A DNA stretch of 64,000 nt from Gemmiger formicilis. GTDB lineage: Bacteria > Bacillota > Clostridia > Oscillospirales > Ruminococcaceae. This document shows, in pieces, positions 32,122-41,221 of the stretch. Each line of letters starts with the position of its first letter. Position 1 is the stretch's first letter. A model generated the notes under the pieces. The model worked only from the letters and a program-made list of their open reading frames with translations. It did not search any database and was not told the DNA's origin. The stretch is taken from contig NZ_JANGCG010000002.1 in the NCBI RefSeq assembly GCF_024462815.1, positions 1-64,000 on the forward strand, in the 5' to 3' direction. A program made the translations under genes and the position numbers.

Positions 32122-34170
32122 ATGAAACAAGAACACAAACAGACGGCCATACAGCGGCGGGCGAATCTTGTCTTTTTGCTCTGCTTTCTGCTGCTGGCCG
32201 CTGCCCTTGCCCTATTCAACCACACCACCAAGCAGCAGGAGCAGCTCAAGGCCGCCTACACGGCGGAATCCACCGTTGCCAATGTGGAGGCACAGCTCAA
32301 CCGCTACCTTGCCGAATCTGATTTGCTGAAGAATATCGTCAGCAGCGGCTACACCATCAGCAATCAGGAGTTTGCCTCCCTGTCCGAGCTGATGTCCGAT
32401 GAGGACGGCGTCATCAAGGCCATTGAGCTGGCCCCCGGCGGCGTGGTGCAGAACGTCTATCCCCTTGCGGGCAACGTGGACGCCATCGGGCTCAATTTCT
32501 TGCAGCACTCGGAGCGCAAGGTCGAGGCCAACCTCGCCAAGGAAAGCGGCCAGTACACGATTGCCGGCCCATTTGAGCTGGTGCAGGGCGGCACCGGCGC
32601 GCTGCTGTTTGACCCCATCTACACCGCCGATGAAAGCGGAAACCAGAAGTTCTGGGGCTTTTCCATGCTGGTGCTGGACTGGGAGAGCTTTCTTGACAAA
32701 ATCCAGATTGACAAGCTGCAGAACGCCTCCTATGAATACCTGATTTGGAAAGCCGGCCACGAGGGCGAGCACGTGGTCATTGCGCAGGGTGACACCCCTG
32801 TGGGCGGTGACTGCTATGAGGTTGCCTGCGCGGTGCCCAATGACACGTGGTATTTTGAGATACGCCCCAAGGCCGGGTGGATTACCCCCACGATACTGGC
32901 GTTTGAGGTTATCATCCTGTTTGTGCTGCCCGCGTTGATTGCGCTGGGCTACTGGCAGACCGCGCTGCGCCGCTATAAAGACACCGTGCACGCTGCCGAG
33001 CTGGAGAAATCCGCCCGCGAGGCGCAAGCCGCCAACGCAGCCAAAACGCGGTTTCTGTTCAATATGAGCCACGACATCCGCACCCCGATGAACGCCATCA
33101 TCGGCTACGCCCAGCTGCTGGAGGACCATCTGGACGAGCCGGAGCGCGCCCGCGATTATCTGGGAAAAATACGCTCCTCCAGCGATTTTTTGCTTTCCCT
33201 TATCAACTATGTGCTGGAAATGGCCCGCATTGAAAGCGGCAAGGCCACGCTGAAACCGGAGCCCTCGGACGTGCGGGAGCTGGTGGAATCCCTGTCGGCC
33301 GTCTTTGACCCGCTGGCCGCGGAAAAGCACATCGAGACAAAGTCCACCGTACATATTGAGCACCCCTATGTGCTCAGCGACCGCACGAAGGTGCGCGAAG
33401 TTTTCCTGAATATCCTCAGCAACGCCATCAAGTACACCCCCGAGGGCGGCCACGTCAGCTTTTCCATGACCGAGCTTCCCGGCGAGGAGCCCGGCACCCT
33501 GCGCTACAAGGTTGTTGTGCAGGATGACGGCATCGGTATGAGTGAGGAATATCTGCCCCACATCTTTGAGGAATTTTCCCGTGAGCACACCAGCACCGAG
33601 AGCCATGTTGTGGGCACCGGCCTTGGCCTGCCGATCGTGAAATCGCTTGTGCAGCTCATGCACGGCACGATTGATGTAACGAGCAAGTCGGGCGTTGGTT
33701 CCACCTTCACGGTCATTCTCCCCTTCCCCATCGCCACCGAGGAGCAGCTGCCCCGCCGCCGGGCACAGGCCGCCAACCCCGCCGCCGAGCTGGCGGGCAA
33801 GCACCTTCTTCTGGCCGAGGACAATGACCTCAACGCCGAGATTACAATTACCTTCCTGCAGGAGAACGGAATATTGGTTGACCGCGCCGCGGACGGCCTG
33901 CAATGTCTGGAACTGCTGCAGAGCAAGCCCGCCGGGTATTACGCCGCCGTGCTGATGGATATTCAGATGCCCAATATGGACGGCTATGCCGCCGCCCGCG
34001 CCATCCGCGCCATGCCGGATGACCGCGCCGGGCTGCCCATCATCGCCATGACCGCCAACGCCTTTGAGGAGGACAAGCAGCGCGCCTTTGAGGCCGGTAT
34101 GAATGACCACATTGCCAAACCCATCAGCGTGGACACCCTGCTGGCCACCCTGCGGAAAAATATGAAGTAA
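32122..34170 (+). CDS. CHASE-domain hybrid histidine kinase with receiver domain
   Basis: A 682-residue sensor. A first helix (about 15-33) leads to an extracytoplasmic domain of about 220 residues containing VIKAIELAPGGVVQNVYPLA, typical of CHASE ligand-binding domains. A second helix (258-278) is followed by a HisKA domain with His317 in NMSHDIRTPMNAI, an ATPase domain (LNILSNAIKYTP, DDGIGMSEEYL, GTGLGLPIVKSLV) and a receiver domain with Asp613 in VLMDIQMPNMDGY. The acidic pocket is LLAEDNDLN and the Lys is in HIAKPIS. No separate output protein is encoded next to it, so phosphate must pass to a distant phosphotransfer protein or the kinase regulates itself. The ribosome site is weak (GTAAGAG-like). 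Confidence 0.93.
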   Translation: MKQEHKQTAIQRRANLVFLLCFLLLAAALALFNHTTKQQEQLKAAYTAESTVANVEAQLNRYLAESDLLKNIVSSGYTISNQEFASLSELMSDEDGVIKAIELAPGGVVQNVYPLAGNVDAIGLNFLQHSERKVEANLAKESGQYTIAGPFELVQGGTGALLFDPIYTADESGNQKFWGFSMLVLDWESFLDKIQIDKLQNASYEYLIWKAGHEGEHVVIAQGDTPVGGDCYEVACAVPNDTWYFEIRPKAGWITPTILAFEVIILFVLPALIALGYWQTALRRYKDTVHAAELEKSAREAQAANAAKTRFLFNMSHDIRTPMNAIIGYAQLLEDHLDEPERARDYLGKIRSSSDFLLSLINYVLEMARIESGKATLKPEPSDVRELVESLSAVFDPLAAEKHIETKSTVHIEHPYVLSDRTKVREVFLNILSNAIKYTPEGGHVSFSMTELPGEEPGTLRYKVVVQDDGIGMSEEYLPHIFEEFSREHTSTESHVVGTGLGLPIVKSLVQLMHGTIDVTSKSGVGSTFTVILPFPIATEEQLPRRRAQAANPAAELAGKHLLLAEDNDLNAEITITFLQENGILVDRAADGLQCLELLQSKPAGYYAAVLMDIQMPNMDGYAAARAIRAMPDDRAGLPIIAMTANAFEEDKQRAFEAGMNDHIAKPISVDTLLATLRKNMK

Positions 34171-34176
34171 CCTCCG

Positions 34177-34202
34177 GCCTCCCTTCACCGGGAGGCTTTT
34201 TT
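34177..34202 (+). terminator. Terminator of the hybrid kinase gene
   Basis: GCCTCCC-TTCACC-GGGAGGC followed by TTTTTT, 7 nt past the stop codon. Confidence 0.88.
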
Positions 34203-34261
34203 GCAGCCTGTGCCCCGCAAAGTGCTATAAAAAAGTGCTATAAAAAAGCACACGCCGGGGC

Positions 34262-34291
34262 TTGACGCGCACGCCGCACGTGTATTATAAT
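34262..34291 (+). promoter_or_regulatory. Promoter of tRNA-Pro
   Basis: TTGACG and TATAAT with an 18-nt spacer; the tRNA begins 17 nt after the -10. Confidence 0.7.
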
Positions 34292-34307
34292 AGGTAAGTT
34301 ATAAGAA

Positions 34308-34380
34308 CGAGGTGTTGCGCAGTTGGTAGCGCGCGTGGTTTGGGACCACGAGGCCGCAGGTTCGAGTCCTGTCACCTCGA
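34308..34380 (+). tRNA. tRNA-Pro (TGG anticodon)
   Basis: Acceptor strands CGAGGTG and CACCTCG pair. The anticodon stem CGTGG/CCACG holds loop TTTGGGA with TGG at 34341-34343, and the T loop is TTCGAGT. CCA is not encoded. A terminator hairpin follows at once. The downstream AT-rich islet makes this tRNA a plausible insertion target. Confidence 0.95.
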
Positions 34381-34384
34381 TTAT

Positions 34385-34428
34385 ATCGAGTGTTCATAAG
34401 GTATTTGACCTATGGACACTCGATTTTT
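34385..34428 (+). terminator. Terminator of tRNA-Pro
   Basis: Outer arms TCGAGTGT and ACACTCGA with an inner CATAAGGT/GACCTATG pairing, followed by TTTTTG. Confidence 0.85.
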
Positions 34429-34777
34429 GTTTTTCTATATAATTTGATGTACGGCTAGGGATGTCCCTCGCTTTTTTGTTTATACAGGTTTTGTAATATA
34501 TTTCACAGATGCGCCCTTTGCGTGTGTCTACCGTAAATACATTGTAACGGCAAGCAGACCATTTTTATATCCACATCATACAAACGGCAATTTAAGGTCA
34601 CCCTAAGACCTGTTAAAAATCTTGACATTGAATGGTACAAATGATAGCATTAAATCAAGATTCTTTGTGTTGTTCTTACACCTCGTCAGGTGCTTTTTGA
34701 ACGTTCACTAAATAAAGAGAATTGTATCTTTATTTTGTTATTTTTTATTATTACTTATAAAAAGGAGTTGTTCTTTT
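34429..34777. other. AT-rich leader region of the islet
   Basis: A non-coding stretch that is clearly AT-richer than the surroundings. TTGACA at 34622-34627 is the best promoter element, though no good -10 sits 17 nt later. If used, it would give the gene at 34778 a long leader of roughly 120 nt. I see no repeat of the tRNA-Pro 3' end here that would prove an attachment site. Confidence 0.4.
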
Positions 34778-35524
34778 ATGACAAGCAGCGGTCAAATTAT
34801 TCGTAGCCTTGATGGTATTAAATGCATTTCCGAAATGCCACCGCATATGTATCTTTCGACCATTGTAGAGCCGTCTCTTCAAACCATCCTATTATCGAAA
34901 TGGTCAACTTTTCCTCGCTTTTTATCGTTTATTATTTCTGCTATAATTGGATTTCTGTTCATATCCTATAGTACCGAAATTCCAATTCTTTTCGCATCGC
35001 CTGAATATGGCTCACAATATGCGTTCATCTTTTTTATCGTCTGTGTTCTTCTTTTATCCATATTCTTATTATACAATTCACGATTTTACTTTATATGGGC
35101 AAATAACTTATGGTATAAATTTATTCTAAAAAGAAATTTCCGTCGCTTTTCTGCTGCTGACTCATACTGCAGACAGTATGTTGAATTCCGAAGCGACAAT
35201 TCTATACTTCACAACCACTTGTACAGACCATTTAATGATCAGCCGCTCAATGTCCTATCCAAAGAAAAACTTCTATGCCTTTTTATTGCCAGTGATTTTA
35301 TAATGATCCTCGCACTTAAAAATCCTAAAAAGATTACCGCTACGTTTTCAAATTTTGATATTCTGCAAAATTTATATAAAAGCAATCTTTCTTTTAGCGA
35401 TAGTATTTATATTCCATCTTCGCTGTTTAGTCGTTCTGACTGGGATACTTTGCAAAGCGAAATCAAAGGAATGGGTTTCCCAACAGTTGAGATTTCGTCA
35501 CCGATTTCTTCCACCAATGTATAA
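34778..35524 (+). CDS. Unrecognised two-helix membrane protein in an AT-rich islet
   Basis: A 248-residue protein that I do not recognise. AAAAGGAG lies about 10 nt before the ATG. Two membrane helices are visible, FLSFIISAIIGFLFISYS (about 48-65) and the stretch from YAFIFFIVCVLLLSIFLLYN (about 81-100). A basic juxtamembrane segment follows (KFILKRNFRRFSA), then a cytoplasmic or extracellular domain of about 130 residues rich in Ser, Asn, Phe and Ile, ending PISSTNV. Residues 1-45 are soluble. Base and codon use are strongly AT-biased (TTT, ATT, AAA), unlike the GC-rich neighbours, which indicates recent transfer. It stands alone between tRNA-Pro and fucO with a terminator after it. A stand-alone islet gene of this kind could be a defence, immunity or surface protein, but nothing in the sequence decides this. 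Confidence 0.75.
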   Translation: MTSSGQIIRSLDGIKCISEMPPHMYLSTIVEPSLQTILLSKWSTFPRFLSFIISAIIGFLFISYSTEIPILFASPEYGSQYAFIFFIVCVLLLSIFLLYNSRFYFIWANNLWYKFILKRNFRRFSAADSYCRQYVEFRSDNSILHNHLYRPFNDQPLNVLSKEKLLCLFIASDFIMILALKNPKKITATFSNFDILQNLYKSNLSFSDSIYIPSSLFSRSDWDTLQSEIKGMGFPTVEISSPISSTNV

Positions 35525-35862
35525 CGTGGTTTACTGTGTAGTACAGCGAATTTGTTCATTACTCACCGTTTGCTTTACCTAATTTTAAAATTCTAAAGTT
35601 TTCCCTTTCCTGCCGTACCTGAATTTCCTGTATTCGTTAGGTTAGACCATGTAAAACTTATAATGGGAAAGAGGAGCCACCGTTTTGTGTGGCTCCTCTT
35701 TTCAGTTTTGTTCGTTCAGAGCGCTCTTCTCTTATGCAAGGGCGGGAATCACCATAAGGAATGCCATAACTACAACAAGTGCGAATGTTCAAAATTTGAA
35801 TACGATTGCGTCTGCCGATGAAACTTTACTAAATCTCTTATGAGTATCTGCACCACAAGATT
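35525..35862. other. Right part of the AT-rich islet
   Basis: The region has a terminator at 35668-35702. A plus-strand frame ending at the TGA 35841-35843 reads ARAGITIRNAITTTSANVQN and then LNTIASADETLLNLL, which looks protein-like, but it has no start codon with a ribosome site. It may be a gene remnant. Nothing else is supported. Confidence 0.35.
35668..35702 (+). terminator. Terminator in the islet
   Basis: AAAGAGGAGCCAC and GTGGCTCCTCTTT with an 8-nt loop, then T residues. It lies about 145 nt past the islet gene. Confidence 0.8.
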
Positions 35863-35893
35863 GCCCCGGAGGCTGTGCCTCCGGGGCTGTTTT
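35863..35893 (+). terminator. GC-rich terminator hairpin
   Basis: GCCCCGGAGGC-TGT-GCCTCCGGGGC followed by TGTTTTT on the plus strand. It lies just past the open frame ending at 35843, which supports the idea that a transcript once ended here. Confidence 0.75.
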
Positions 35894-35917
35894 TATGCAG
35901 TCCTGCACAAACAAAAA

Positions 35918-35953
35918 GAGGGAGGCTGCTCTTGCGGGCAGCTTCCCTCTTAC
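35918..35953 (-). terminator. Terminator of fucO
   Basis: AGAGGGAGGCTGC and GCAGCTTCCCTCT (one wobble) with T residues following on the minus strand, 17 nt past the fucO stop codon. Confidence 0.85.
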
Positions 35954-35969
35954 TTTATGCGATTATCAA

Positions 35970-37118
35970 TTACAGCAGGCCGCGGTACAGCTCCTTGATT
36001 TCCTCCACGCTGGTGTCGCGGGGGTTGCCGGGGCAGCAGGCGTCTGCAAAGGCGGACTCAGCCAGGAACTGGACGTCCTCCTCCTTCAGGATGCCCTTCA
36101 GGTCGGCGGGGATGCCGACATCGGCAGAGAGCTTCTTGACGGCGGCAATCGTTGCATCGGCAGCCTCGGCATCGTTCATCTCGTCAATGCCGGTAACGCC
36201 CATAGCCTTGCCGACTGCGCGGTAACGCTCGCCTGCAACGGTCTTGTTGTACTCCAGACCGGTGGGCAGGATGATGGCGCAGGCAACGCCATGGGGGGTG
36301 TCATACAGGGCGGACAGGCCGTGTGCCATGCTGTGGACAATGCCTAAGCCCACATTGGAGAAGCCCATACCAGCGATGTACTGGCCCAGAGCCATACCCT
36401 CGCGGCCCTCCGGGGTGTTCTGCACGGCGCCGCGCAGATTCTCGGAAATCAGCTTGATGGCCTCCAGATGGAACATATCGGAGATGGTGCAGTGGCCCTT
36501 GGTGATGTAGCCCTCAATGGCGTGGGTCAGGGCGTCCATACCGGTAGCGGCGGTCAGGCCCTTGGGCATACTGGACATCATATCGGGGTCAACAACGGCA
36601 ATCTCGGGGATGTCATTGGTGTCAACGCAGACGAACTTGCGCTTCTTCTCAACATCGGTGATGACGTAGTTGATGGTAACCTCAGCAGCGGTGCCGGCGG
36701 TGGTGGGCACTGCGATGGTAAAGACAGCGTGCTTCTTGGTGGGGGCCACACCCTCCAGGCTGCGGACGTCCGCAAACTCGGGGTTGTTGATGATGATGCC
36801 GATGGCCTTAGCGGTATCCATAGAGGAGCCGCCGCCGATGGTGACGATGCAGTCTGCACCGGCAGCCTTGAAGGCAGCAACGCCGTCCTGAACATTCTGG
36901 ATGGTGGGGTTGGGCTTAATCTCGCTGTAGACGCTGTAAGCGAAGTTGGCAGCATCCAGCAGGTCAGTAACCTTCTTGGTGACACCGAACTTAATCAGGT
37001 CGGGGTCAGAGCAGACAAAAGCCTTCGTGTAGCCGCGGGCGGTCAGCTCGGGAACGATGTTCTCGATAGCACCGTGGCCGTGATAAGAGATCGTGTTCAG
37101 TACAATGCGACTTGCCAT
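35970..37118 (-). CDS. fucO: Lactaldehyde reductase (iron-dependent alcohol dehydrogenase)
   Basis: A 382-residue group III alcohol dehydrogenase. IGGGSSMDTAKAIG binds NAD(P), GMDALTHAIEGYITKGH gives the metal Asp and first His, and HSMAHGL and DTPHGVA give the other histidines. The match to E. coli FucO is close along its length, with identical stretches such as NNPEFADVRSLEG and TAAEVTINYVITD. It reduces lactaldehyde to 1,2-propanediol, or related short aldehydes and diols. No fucose or rhamnose genes are adjacent. An AAAGGAG precedes the ATG and a -10 TATAAT lies near 37179-37184 on the minus strand, with a small inverted repeat (ATCGGCC/GGCCGAT) in the leader. Confidence 0.95.
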   Translation of the reverse strand: MASRIVLNTISYHGHGAIENIVPELTARGYTKAFVCSDPDLIKFGVTKKVTDLLDAANFAYSVYSEIKPNPTIQNVQDGVAAFKAAGADCIVTIGGGSSMDTAKAIGIIINNPEFADVRSLEGVAPTKKHAVFTIAVPTTAGTAAEVTINYVITDVEKKRKFVCVDTNDIPEIAVVDPDMMSSMPKGLTAATGMDALTHAIEGYITKGHCTISDMFHLEAIKLISENLRGAVQNTPEGREGMALGQYIAGMGFSNVGLGIVHSMAHGLSALYDTPHGVACAIILPTGLEYNKTVAGERYRAVGKAMGVTGIDEMNDAEAADATIAAVKKLSADVGIPADLKGILKEEDVQFLAESAFADACCPGNPRDTSVEEIKELYRGLL

Positions 37119-37250
37119 AGAATTTCTCTCCTTTTATTGTATCGGCCGTAATGGCCGATGATTTCATAGCCTGTCTTAATTATACCGTTATTTTTTTATC
37201 AGCGCCATTTAGAAAAGTAGCGGTCACTTTGTGAAAATTCCACTAAAAAA

Positions 37251-37271
37251 GACCCGGCACCGGGCCGGGTC
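37251..37271 (-). terminator. Terminator of the V-ATPase operon
   Basis: GACCCGG and CCGGGTC arms, followed on the minus strand by TTTTTT. It lies about 12 nt past the D subunit stop codon. Confidence 0.85.
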
Positions 37272-37283
37272 AAAACGGAAGCC

Positions 37284-37907
37284 TTACGCTTCCTCTTTTT
37301 CTTTTTGTGCCTTGATAACCTTCAGGCGGCTGAACTCCTCGCGCTCGCGCTCGCTCAGGACCTCGTCAATGGACTTGATGGTCTTTTGCATCTGGGGTAT
37401 CTGCACGTTGCCCAGCGCGTTTGCACGCTTCTGGGTTTTCTGGATAGCCTGCGCAAGGCGGATAACGCTGGTCTCCACCTCGGCCAGCTCCACGGTCAGG
37501 GTCTTGACCTCATTGAATTTGAGGTAGGCCACGTCCAGCGTGCCGTTGGTGGATTCCAAATCATAGTACAACCCCAGCGGCGCGGTGGTGTTCAGCTTCA
37601 GCGTGGGCAGCTCCACACCCATAACGCTGCGGGTGCTCATCTGCACCCCGCGCTCCACCGGTACACCGGCGGCATAGCCGCCGACGGAGCCCAGCATGAT
37701 GTTCGCCTTTTTCAGCGCGTCATAGGCTTCGGCATAGGCCGCGGAAATGCGGTCCTGAATCCCGGCAGCGCGGTCGATGAGCTGCATCATCTCACGCACC
37801 AGAATGTTGCGCTTGCGGTCCATCAGGTCATAGCCCTGTGTGGCCAGTGCCAGACTGCGCTTGGTCGCCATCAGGTTTGATTTTGTGGGAAAAACCTGCT
37901 GTGCCAT
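37284..37907 (-). CDS. ntpD: V-type ATPase subunit D
   Basis: A 207-residue central-stalk subunit. The long coiled-coil termini are visible: MAQQVFPTKSNLMATKRSLA at the start and KRANALGNVQIPQMQKTIKS near the end, both family landmarks. It is the rotor shaft that carries torque between the A3B3 head and the membrane ring. AAGGAG lies 6 nt before the ATG at 37907; the open frame extends further but only into the repeat region. It is the last gene of the operon, separated from ntpB by a 137-nt hairpin-rich spacer. Confidence 0.95.
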   Translation of the reverse strand: MAQQVFPTKSNLMATKRSLALATQGYDLMDRKRNILVREMMQLIDRAAGIQDRISAAYAEAYDALKKANIMLGSVGGYAAGVPVERGVQMSTRSVMGVELPTLKLNTTAPLGLYYDLESTNGTLDVAYLKFNEVKTLTVELAEVETSVIRLAQAIQKTQKRANALGNVQIPQMQKTIKSIDEVLSEREREEFSRLKVIKAQKEKEEA

Positions 37908-37924
37908 TGTGAACTCCTTAACTT

Positions 37925-38059
37925 TAGATAATAGATAAAAGATAATAGATAATAAATACGGTGGTTCGCCGCTGACGCGGCTTGAAATATATTTTGTTTT
38001 GGCCTTTCGGCCAAAACGCCACACTTTTTATTATCTTTTATCTATTATCTTTTATCTTT
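37925..38059. repeat. Hairpin-rich repeat between ntpB and ntpD
   Basis: Outer arms at 37925-37957 and 38026-38059 are built of GATAATA/GATAAAA units and are imperfect inverted repeats of about 30 nt. Inside lie two perfect hairpins, GCCGC-TGAC-GCGGC (37968-37981) and TTTTGGCC-TTTC-GGCCAAAA (37997-38016). The right arm encodes the last codons and stop of ntpB. It could modulate the B:D ratio by slowing RNases or polymerase, and its structure resembles a small inverted-repeat element. Confidence 0.7.
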
Positions 38060-39439
38060 CTCAATTCTCGCCTTGGCGGGCTCGTAGTATTTATCCAGCG
38101 TGGCGGCATCGCAGCGGTCCAGCGCGTTGCGGGGCAGCGTGGCCAGCAGCTCCCAGCCCAAATCGAGCGTCTGCTCCATCGTGCGGTCGGTGTTGCCCTG
38201 CCCGATGAACTCCTGCTCAAAGGCGCGGCCAAAGGCCATCAGCTGCTTATCGCTCTCGGAGAGCTCTTCCTCGCCGATAACACTGGCCAGTGCCTTGGCA
38301 TCCTGCACCTTGGCATAGCAGGCGAACAGCTGGTTGGACAGCGTGACATGGTCCTCACGCGTGTAGCCTGCACCGATGCCGTCCTTCATCAGACGGGACA
38401 GGCTGGGCAGCACGGACACCGGCGGATAGAGGCCGGTGGCGTCCATACCGCGGTCCAGCACAATCTGACCCTCGGTGATATAGCCGGTCAGGTCGGGGAT
38501 GGGGTGGGTAATGTCATCGCCGGGCATGGTCAGAATCGGAATCTGGGTCACAGAGCCCTTGCTGCCCTTGATGATACCGGCGCGCTCGTACAGGCTGGCC
38601 AGATCGGAATACAGGTAGCCCGGGAAGCCCTTACGGCCGGGAATCTCGCCCTTGGAGGAGGAGAACTCACGCAGGGCCTCGCAGTAGCTTGTCATATCGG
38701 TCAGGATAACCAGCACGTTCTTGTTCAGGTCAAAGGCCAGATACTCGGCCACGGTCAGCGCGGCACGGGGGGTAATGATACGCTCAATGATGGGGTCATT
38801 GGCCAGGTTCAGCAGCATGACCACACGCTCCATAGCGCCGCAGCTCTCAAAGCTCTCGCGGAAGTAGGAGGCAACGTCATTCTTGACGCCCATAGCGGCA
38901 AAGACGATGGCGAAGTCAGAGCCATCGGCCACACTGGCCTGACGGACAATCTGGACTGCCAGCTCATTGTGCTTCATGCCGGAGCCGGAGAAAATCGGCA
39001 GCTTCTGGCCGCGAATCAGCGTGGCCAGGCAGTCGATGGAGGAAATGCCGGTGTGGATGTAGTTGCGCGGGTAGACACGGCTGACCGGGTTGATGGGCGC
39101 GCCGTTGACATCGCGGCGGGCCACCGGGTAGATATCGCCCAGACCGTCAATGGGGCGGCCCAGACCGTCCAGCACGCGGCCCAGCAGCTCGGGGCTCAGA
39201 TCCATCATCATAGGGTGGCCGGTCATAACCGTGCGGTTGTTGACCAGACTCAGGCCGCGGGTGCCCTCAAACACCTGAATCACGCAGCGGTCGCCGTCCA
39301 CACGGACAACACGGCCGACGCGGGTGGAGCCATCGTCCAGATGCAGCTCCACCATTTCATCGTACTGGACGCCGGGTACGTCATCCAGCACAACCAGACT
39401 GCCGTTGATTTGGGAAAGTCCGATATGTTCCAGAATCAA
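38045..39439 (-). CDS. ntpB: V-type ATPase subunit B
   Basis: A 464-residue non-catalytic nucleotide subunit. The P-loop is degenerate, SGSGMKHNE (151-159), as expected for [20 protein letters not shown] and [12 protein letters not shown] are conserved. It alternates with A in the hexameric head and contributes the arginine finger. The start is TTG at 39439, with GAGGAGGG ending about 7 nt upstream, giving [20 protein letters not shown]. It follows ntpA by 16 nt. The last four codons and stop lie inside the GATAAAA repeat, so the C-terminus (KDKR) may be recently altered. Confidence 0.95.
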   Translation of the reverse strand: MILEHIGLSQINGSLVVLDDVPGVQYDEMVELHLDDGSTRVGRVVRVDGDRCVIQVFEGTRGLSLVNNRTVMTGHPMMMDLSPELLGRVLDGLGRPIDGLGDIYPVARRDVNGAPINPVSRVYPRNYIHTGISSIDCLATLIRGQKLPIFSGSGMKHNELAVQIVRQASVADGSDFAIVFAAMGVKNDVASYFRESFESCGAMERVVMLLNLANDPIIERIITPRAALTVAEYLAFDLNKNVLVILTDMTSYCEALREFSSSKGEIPGRKGFPGYLYSDLASLYERAGIIKGSKGSVTQIPILTMPGDDITHPIPDLTGYITEGQIVLDRGMDATGLYPPVSVLPSLSRLMKDGIGAGYTREDHVTLSNQLFACYAKVQDAKALASVIGEEELSESDKQLMAFGRAFEQEFIGQGNTDRTMEQTLDLGWELLATLPRNALDRCDAATLDKYYEPAKARIEKDKR

Positions 39440-39455
39440 TGTTATTCCCTCCTCA

Positions 39456-41210
39456 TCAGCCCTGTGCCACGGCAGCCAGCTTGGTGTCGATTGCCTTCTG
39501 CAGCTCGTCCAGCTTGGTAAAATCGTCGTTGGGCACGGTATACTTCATCTGCACCAGCTCATCAAACAGGCCGGTGGCCAGCAGACGGCTGACTGGCACC
39601 TGCTTGGCGACAAGCGCGGCGCACTTATCATACAGATACAAAATGGTTTCCATCATCTTCAGCTGCTTTTCCAGCGGGACATAGGTGTCCACGGCATGGA
39701 AAGCGTTCTGCTGCAGGAAGCCGACGCGAATCACGCGGGCAATCTCAATCGTCAGCTTCTGGTCATCGGGCAGCACGTCCGAGCCAATCAGCTTGACAAT
39801 CTGCATCAGGTTGTTCTCCTGCAGAAGCAGGTTGGCAATGCGCTCACGGCAGGTCATAAAATCGTGGCCGACATTGTCATAGTACCAGCCGCCCAGATCG
39901 CCCAGATACTCGCTGTAGGAGTCGTTCCAGTTGATAGCGGGATAGTGGCGGGCGTAGGCCAGAGACTTATCCAGCGCCCAGAAGCAGCGGGTAAAGCGCT
40001 TGGTGTTCTGGGTGACCGGCTCCGAGAAGTCATTGCCCTGCGGGCTGACAGCGCCGATAACGGACACAGAGCCCTCGGCACCGTTCAGCGTCTTTACGTA
40101 ACCGGCGCGCTCGTAGAACTCGGCCAGACGGCTGGGCAGGTAGGCGGGGTAGCCTTCATCGGCGGGCATTTCCTCCAGACGGCCGCTGATTTCACGCAGA
40201 GCCTCAGCCCAGCGGGAGGTGGAGTCCGCCATCATGGCGGCGTGGTAGCCCATATCGCGGTAATACTCCGCCAGCGTGATGCCGGTGTAGATGGACGCCT
40301 CACGGGCGGCCACCGGCATATTGGAGGTGTTGGCAATCAGCACCGTGCGGTCCATCAGGCTCTTGCCGGTGCGGGGGTCAACCAGCTCGCTGAATTCCTG
40401 CAGCGCCTGGGTCATCTCGTTGCCGCGCTCGCCGCAACCAACATAGATGATAATGTCGGCGTCGCACCATTTTGCAATCTGGTGCTGGGTCATCGTCTTG
40501 CCGGTGCCAAAGCCGCCGGGGATGGCCGCCGCGCCGCCCTTGGCCAGCGGGAACATCGTATCAATGACGCGCTGGCCTGTAATCAGCGGGCGGGGCGAGG
40601 TCATACGCTCAGCCGAGGGACGCGGCAGGCGGATGGGCCACTTCTGGCACAGGGTCAGCGTGTGCTCCTTGCCCTTGGCGTCGGTCAGCTTGACGACAGG
40701 CTCGTTGACGGTGTAGCTGCCGTTGTCGGCCACCCACGTCACCGTACCGGAAACCGTCGGCGGCACCATGCAGCGGTGCTGGATGGCCGGAGTCTCGGGG
40801 CAGGTGGCGTAAATCTGGCCGGGAGTCAGGGTCTCCCCTGCCTTGACGGTCACGGTCACGTCCCACTTGGCGCTCTCGTCCAGAGAGGGCTCATGGGCGC
40901 CGCGCTCGATAAAGCTGCCCATATGGCTCTCGATGGCGGGCAGCGGGCGCTGGATGCCGTCATAGATGTTGCGCAGGATGCCGGGGCCGAGGGTGACGGA
41001 CAGCGGGCCGCCCGTGCTCTCGACCGGCTCCCCTGCCTTCAGGCCGCCAGTCTCCTCATAGACCTGGATGGTGGTTTCCTTTTCGTTCATACGGATGACC
41101 TCGCCGACCAGACGTGCCTTGCCGACATAGACCATCTCCATCATTTCCAGATTGGTTTTGCCCTTGATGGTGACAACGGGGCCATTGATGCTGTAAATTT
41201 TATTTTCCAT
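39456..41210 (-). CDS. ntpA: V-type ATPase catalytic subunit A
   Basis: A 584-residue catalytic subunit. The Walker A motif is GGFGTGKT (232-239), [10 protein letters not shown] carries the catalytic Glu, and the A-specific non-homologous insert lies between about 115 and 190. Of the two candidate starts I take ATG 41210, 7 nt after GAGGGG, which gives [17 protein letters not shown]; the frame upstream belongs to ntpE. Depending on gradient, the enzyme pumps H+ or Na+ or makes ATP. Confidence 0.96.
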   Translation of the reverse strand: MENKIYSINGPVVTIKGKTNLEMMEMVYVGKARLVGEVIRMNEKETTIQVYEETGGLKAGEPVESTGGPLSVTLGPGILRNIYDGIQRPLPAIESHMGSFIERGAHEPSLDESAKWDVTVTVKAGETLTPGQIYATCPETPAIQHRCMVPPTVSGTVTWVADNGSYTVNEPVVKLTDAKGKEHTLTLCQKWPIRLPRPSAERMTSPRPLITGQRVIDTMFPLAKGGAAAIPGGFGTGKTMTQHQIAKWCDADIIIYVGCGERGNEMTQALQEFSELVDPRTGKSLMDRTVLIANTSNMPVAAREASIYTGITLAEYYRDMGYHAAMMADSTSRWAEALREISGRLEEMPADEGYPAYLPSRLAEFYERAGYVKTLNGAEGSVSVIGAVSPQGNDFSEPVTQNTKRFTRCFWALDKSLAYARHYPAINWNDSYSEYLGDLGGWYYDNVGHDFMTCRERIANLLLQENNLMQIVKLIGSDVLPDDQKLTIEIARVIRVGFLQQNAFHAVDTYVPLEKQLKMMETILYLYDKCAALVAKQVPVSRLLATGLFDELVQMKYTVPNDDFTKLDELQKAIDTKLAAVAQG

Positions 41211-41221
41211 TGCTTTGCCCC

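Noticed and set aside
32212..34188. A 658-codon open frame antisense to the hybrid kinase
   Set aside because: Same pattern: a GC-driven shadow frame with no ribosome site; the plus-strand kinase has all domain motifs.
37920..38062. A CRISPR-like array from the repeated GATAATA units
   Set aside because: The units are short, adjacent and inverted rather than regularly spaced direct repeats with unique spacers, and no cas gene is near.
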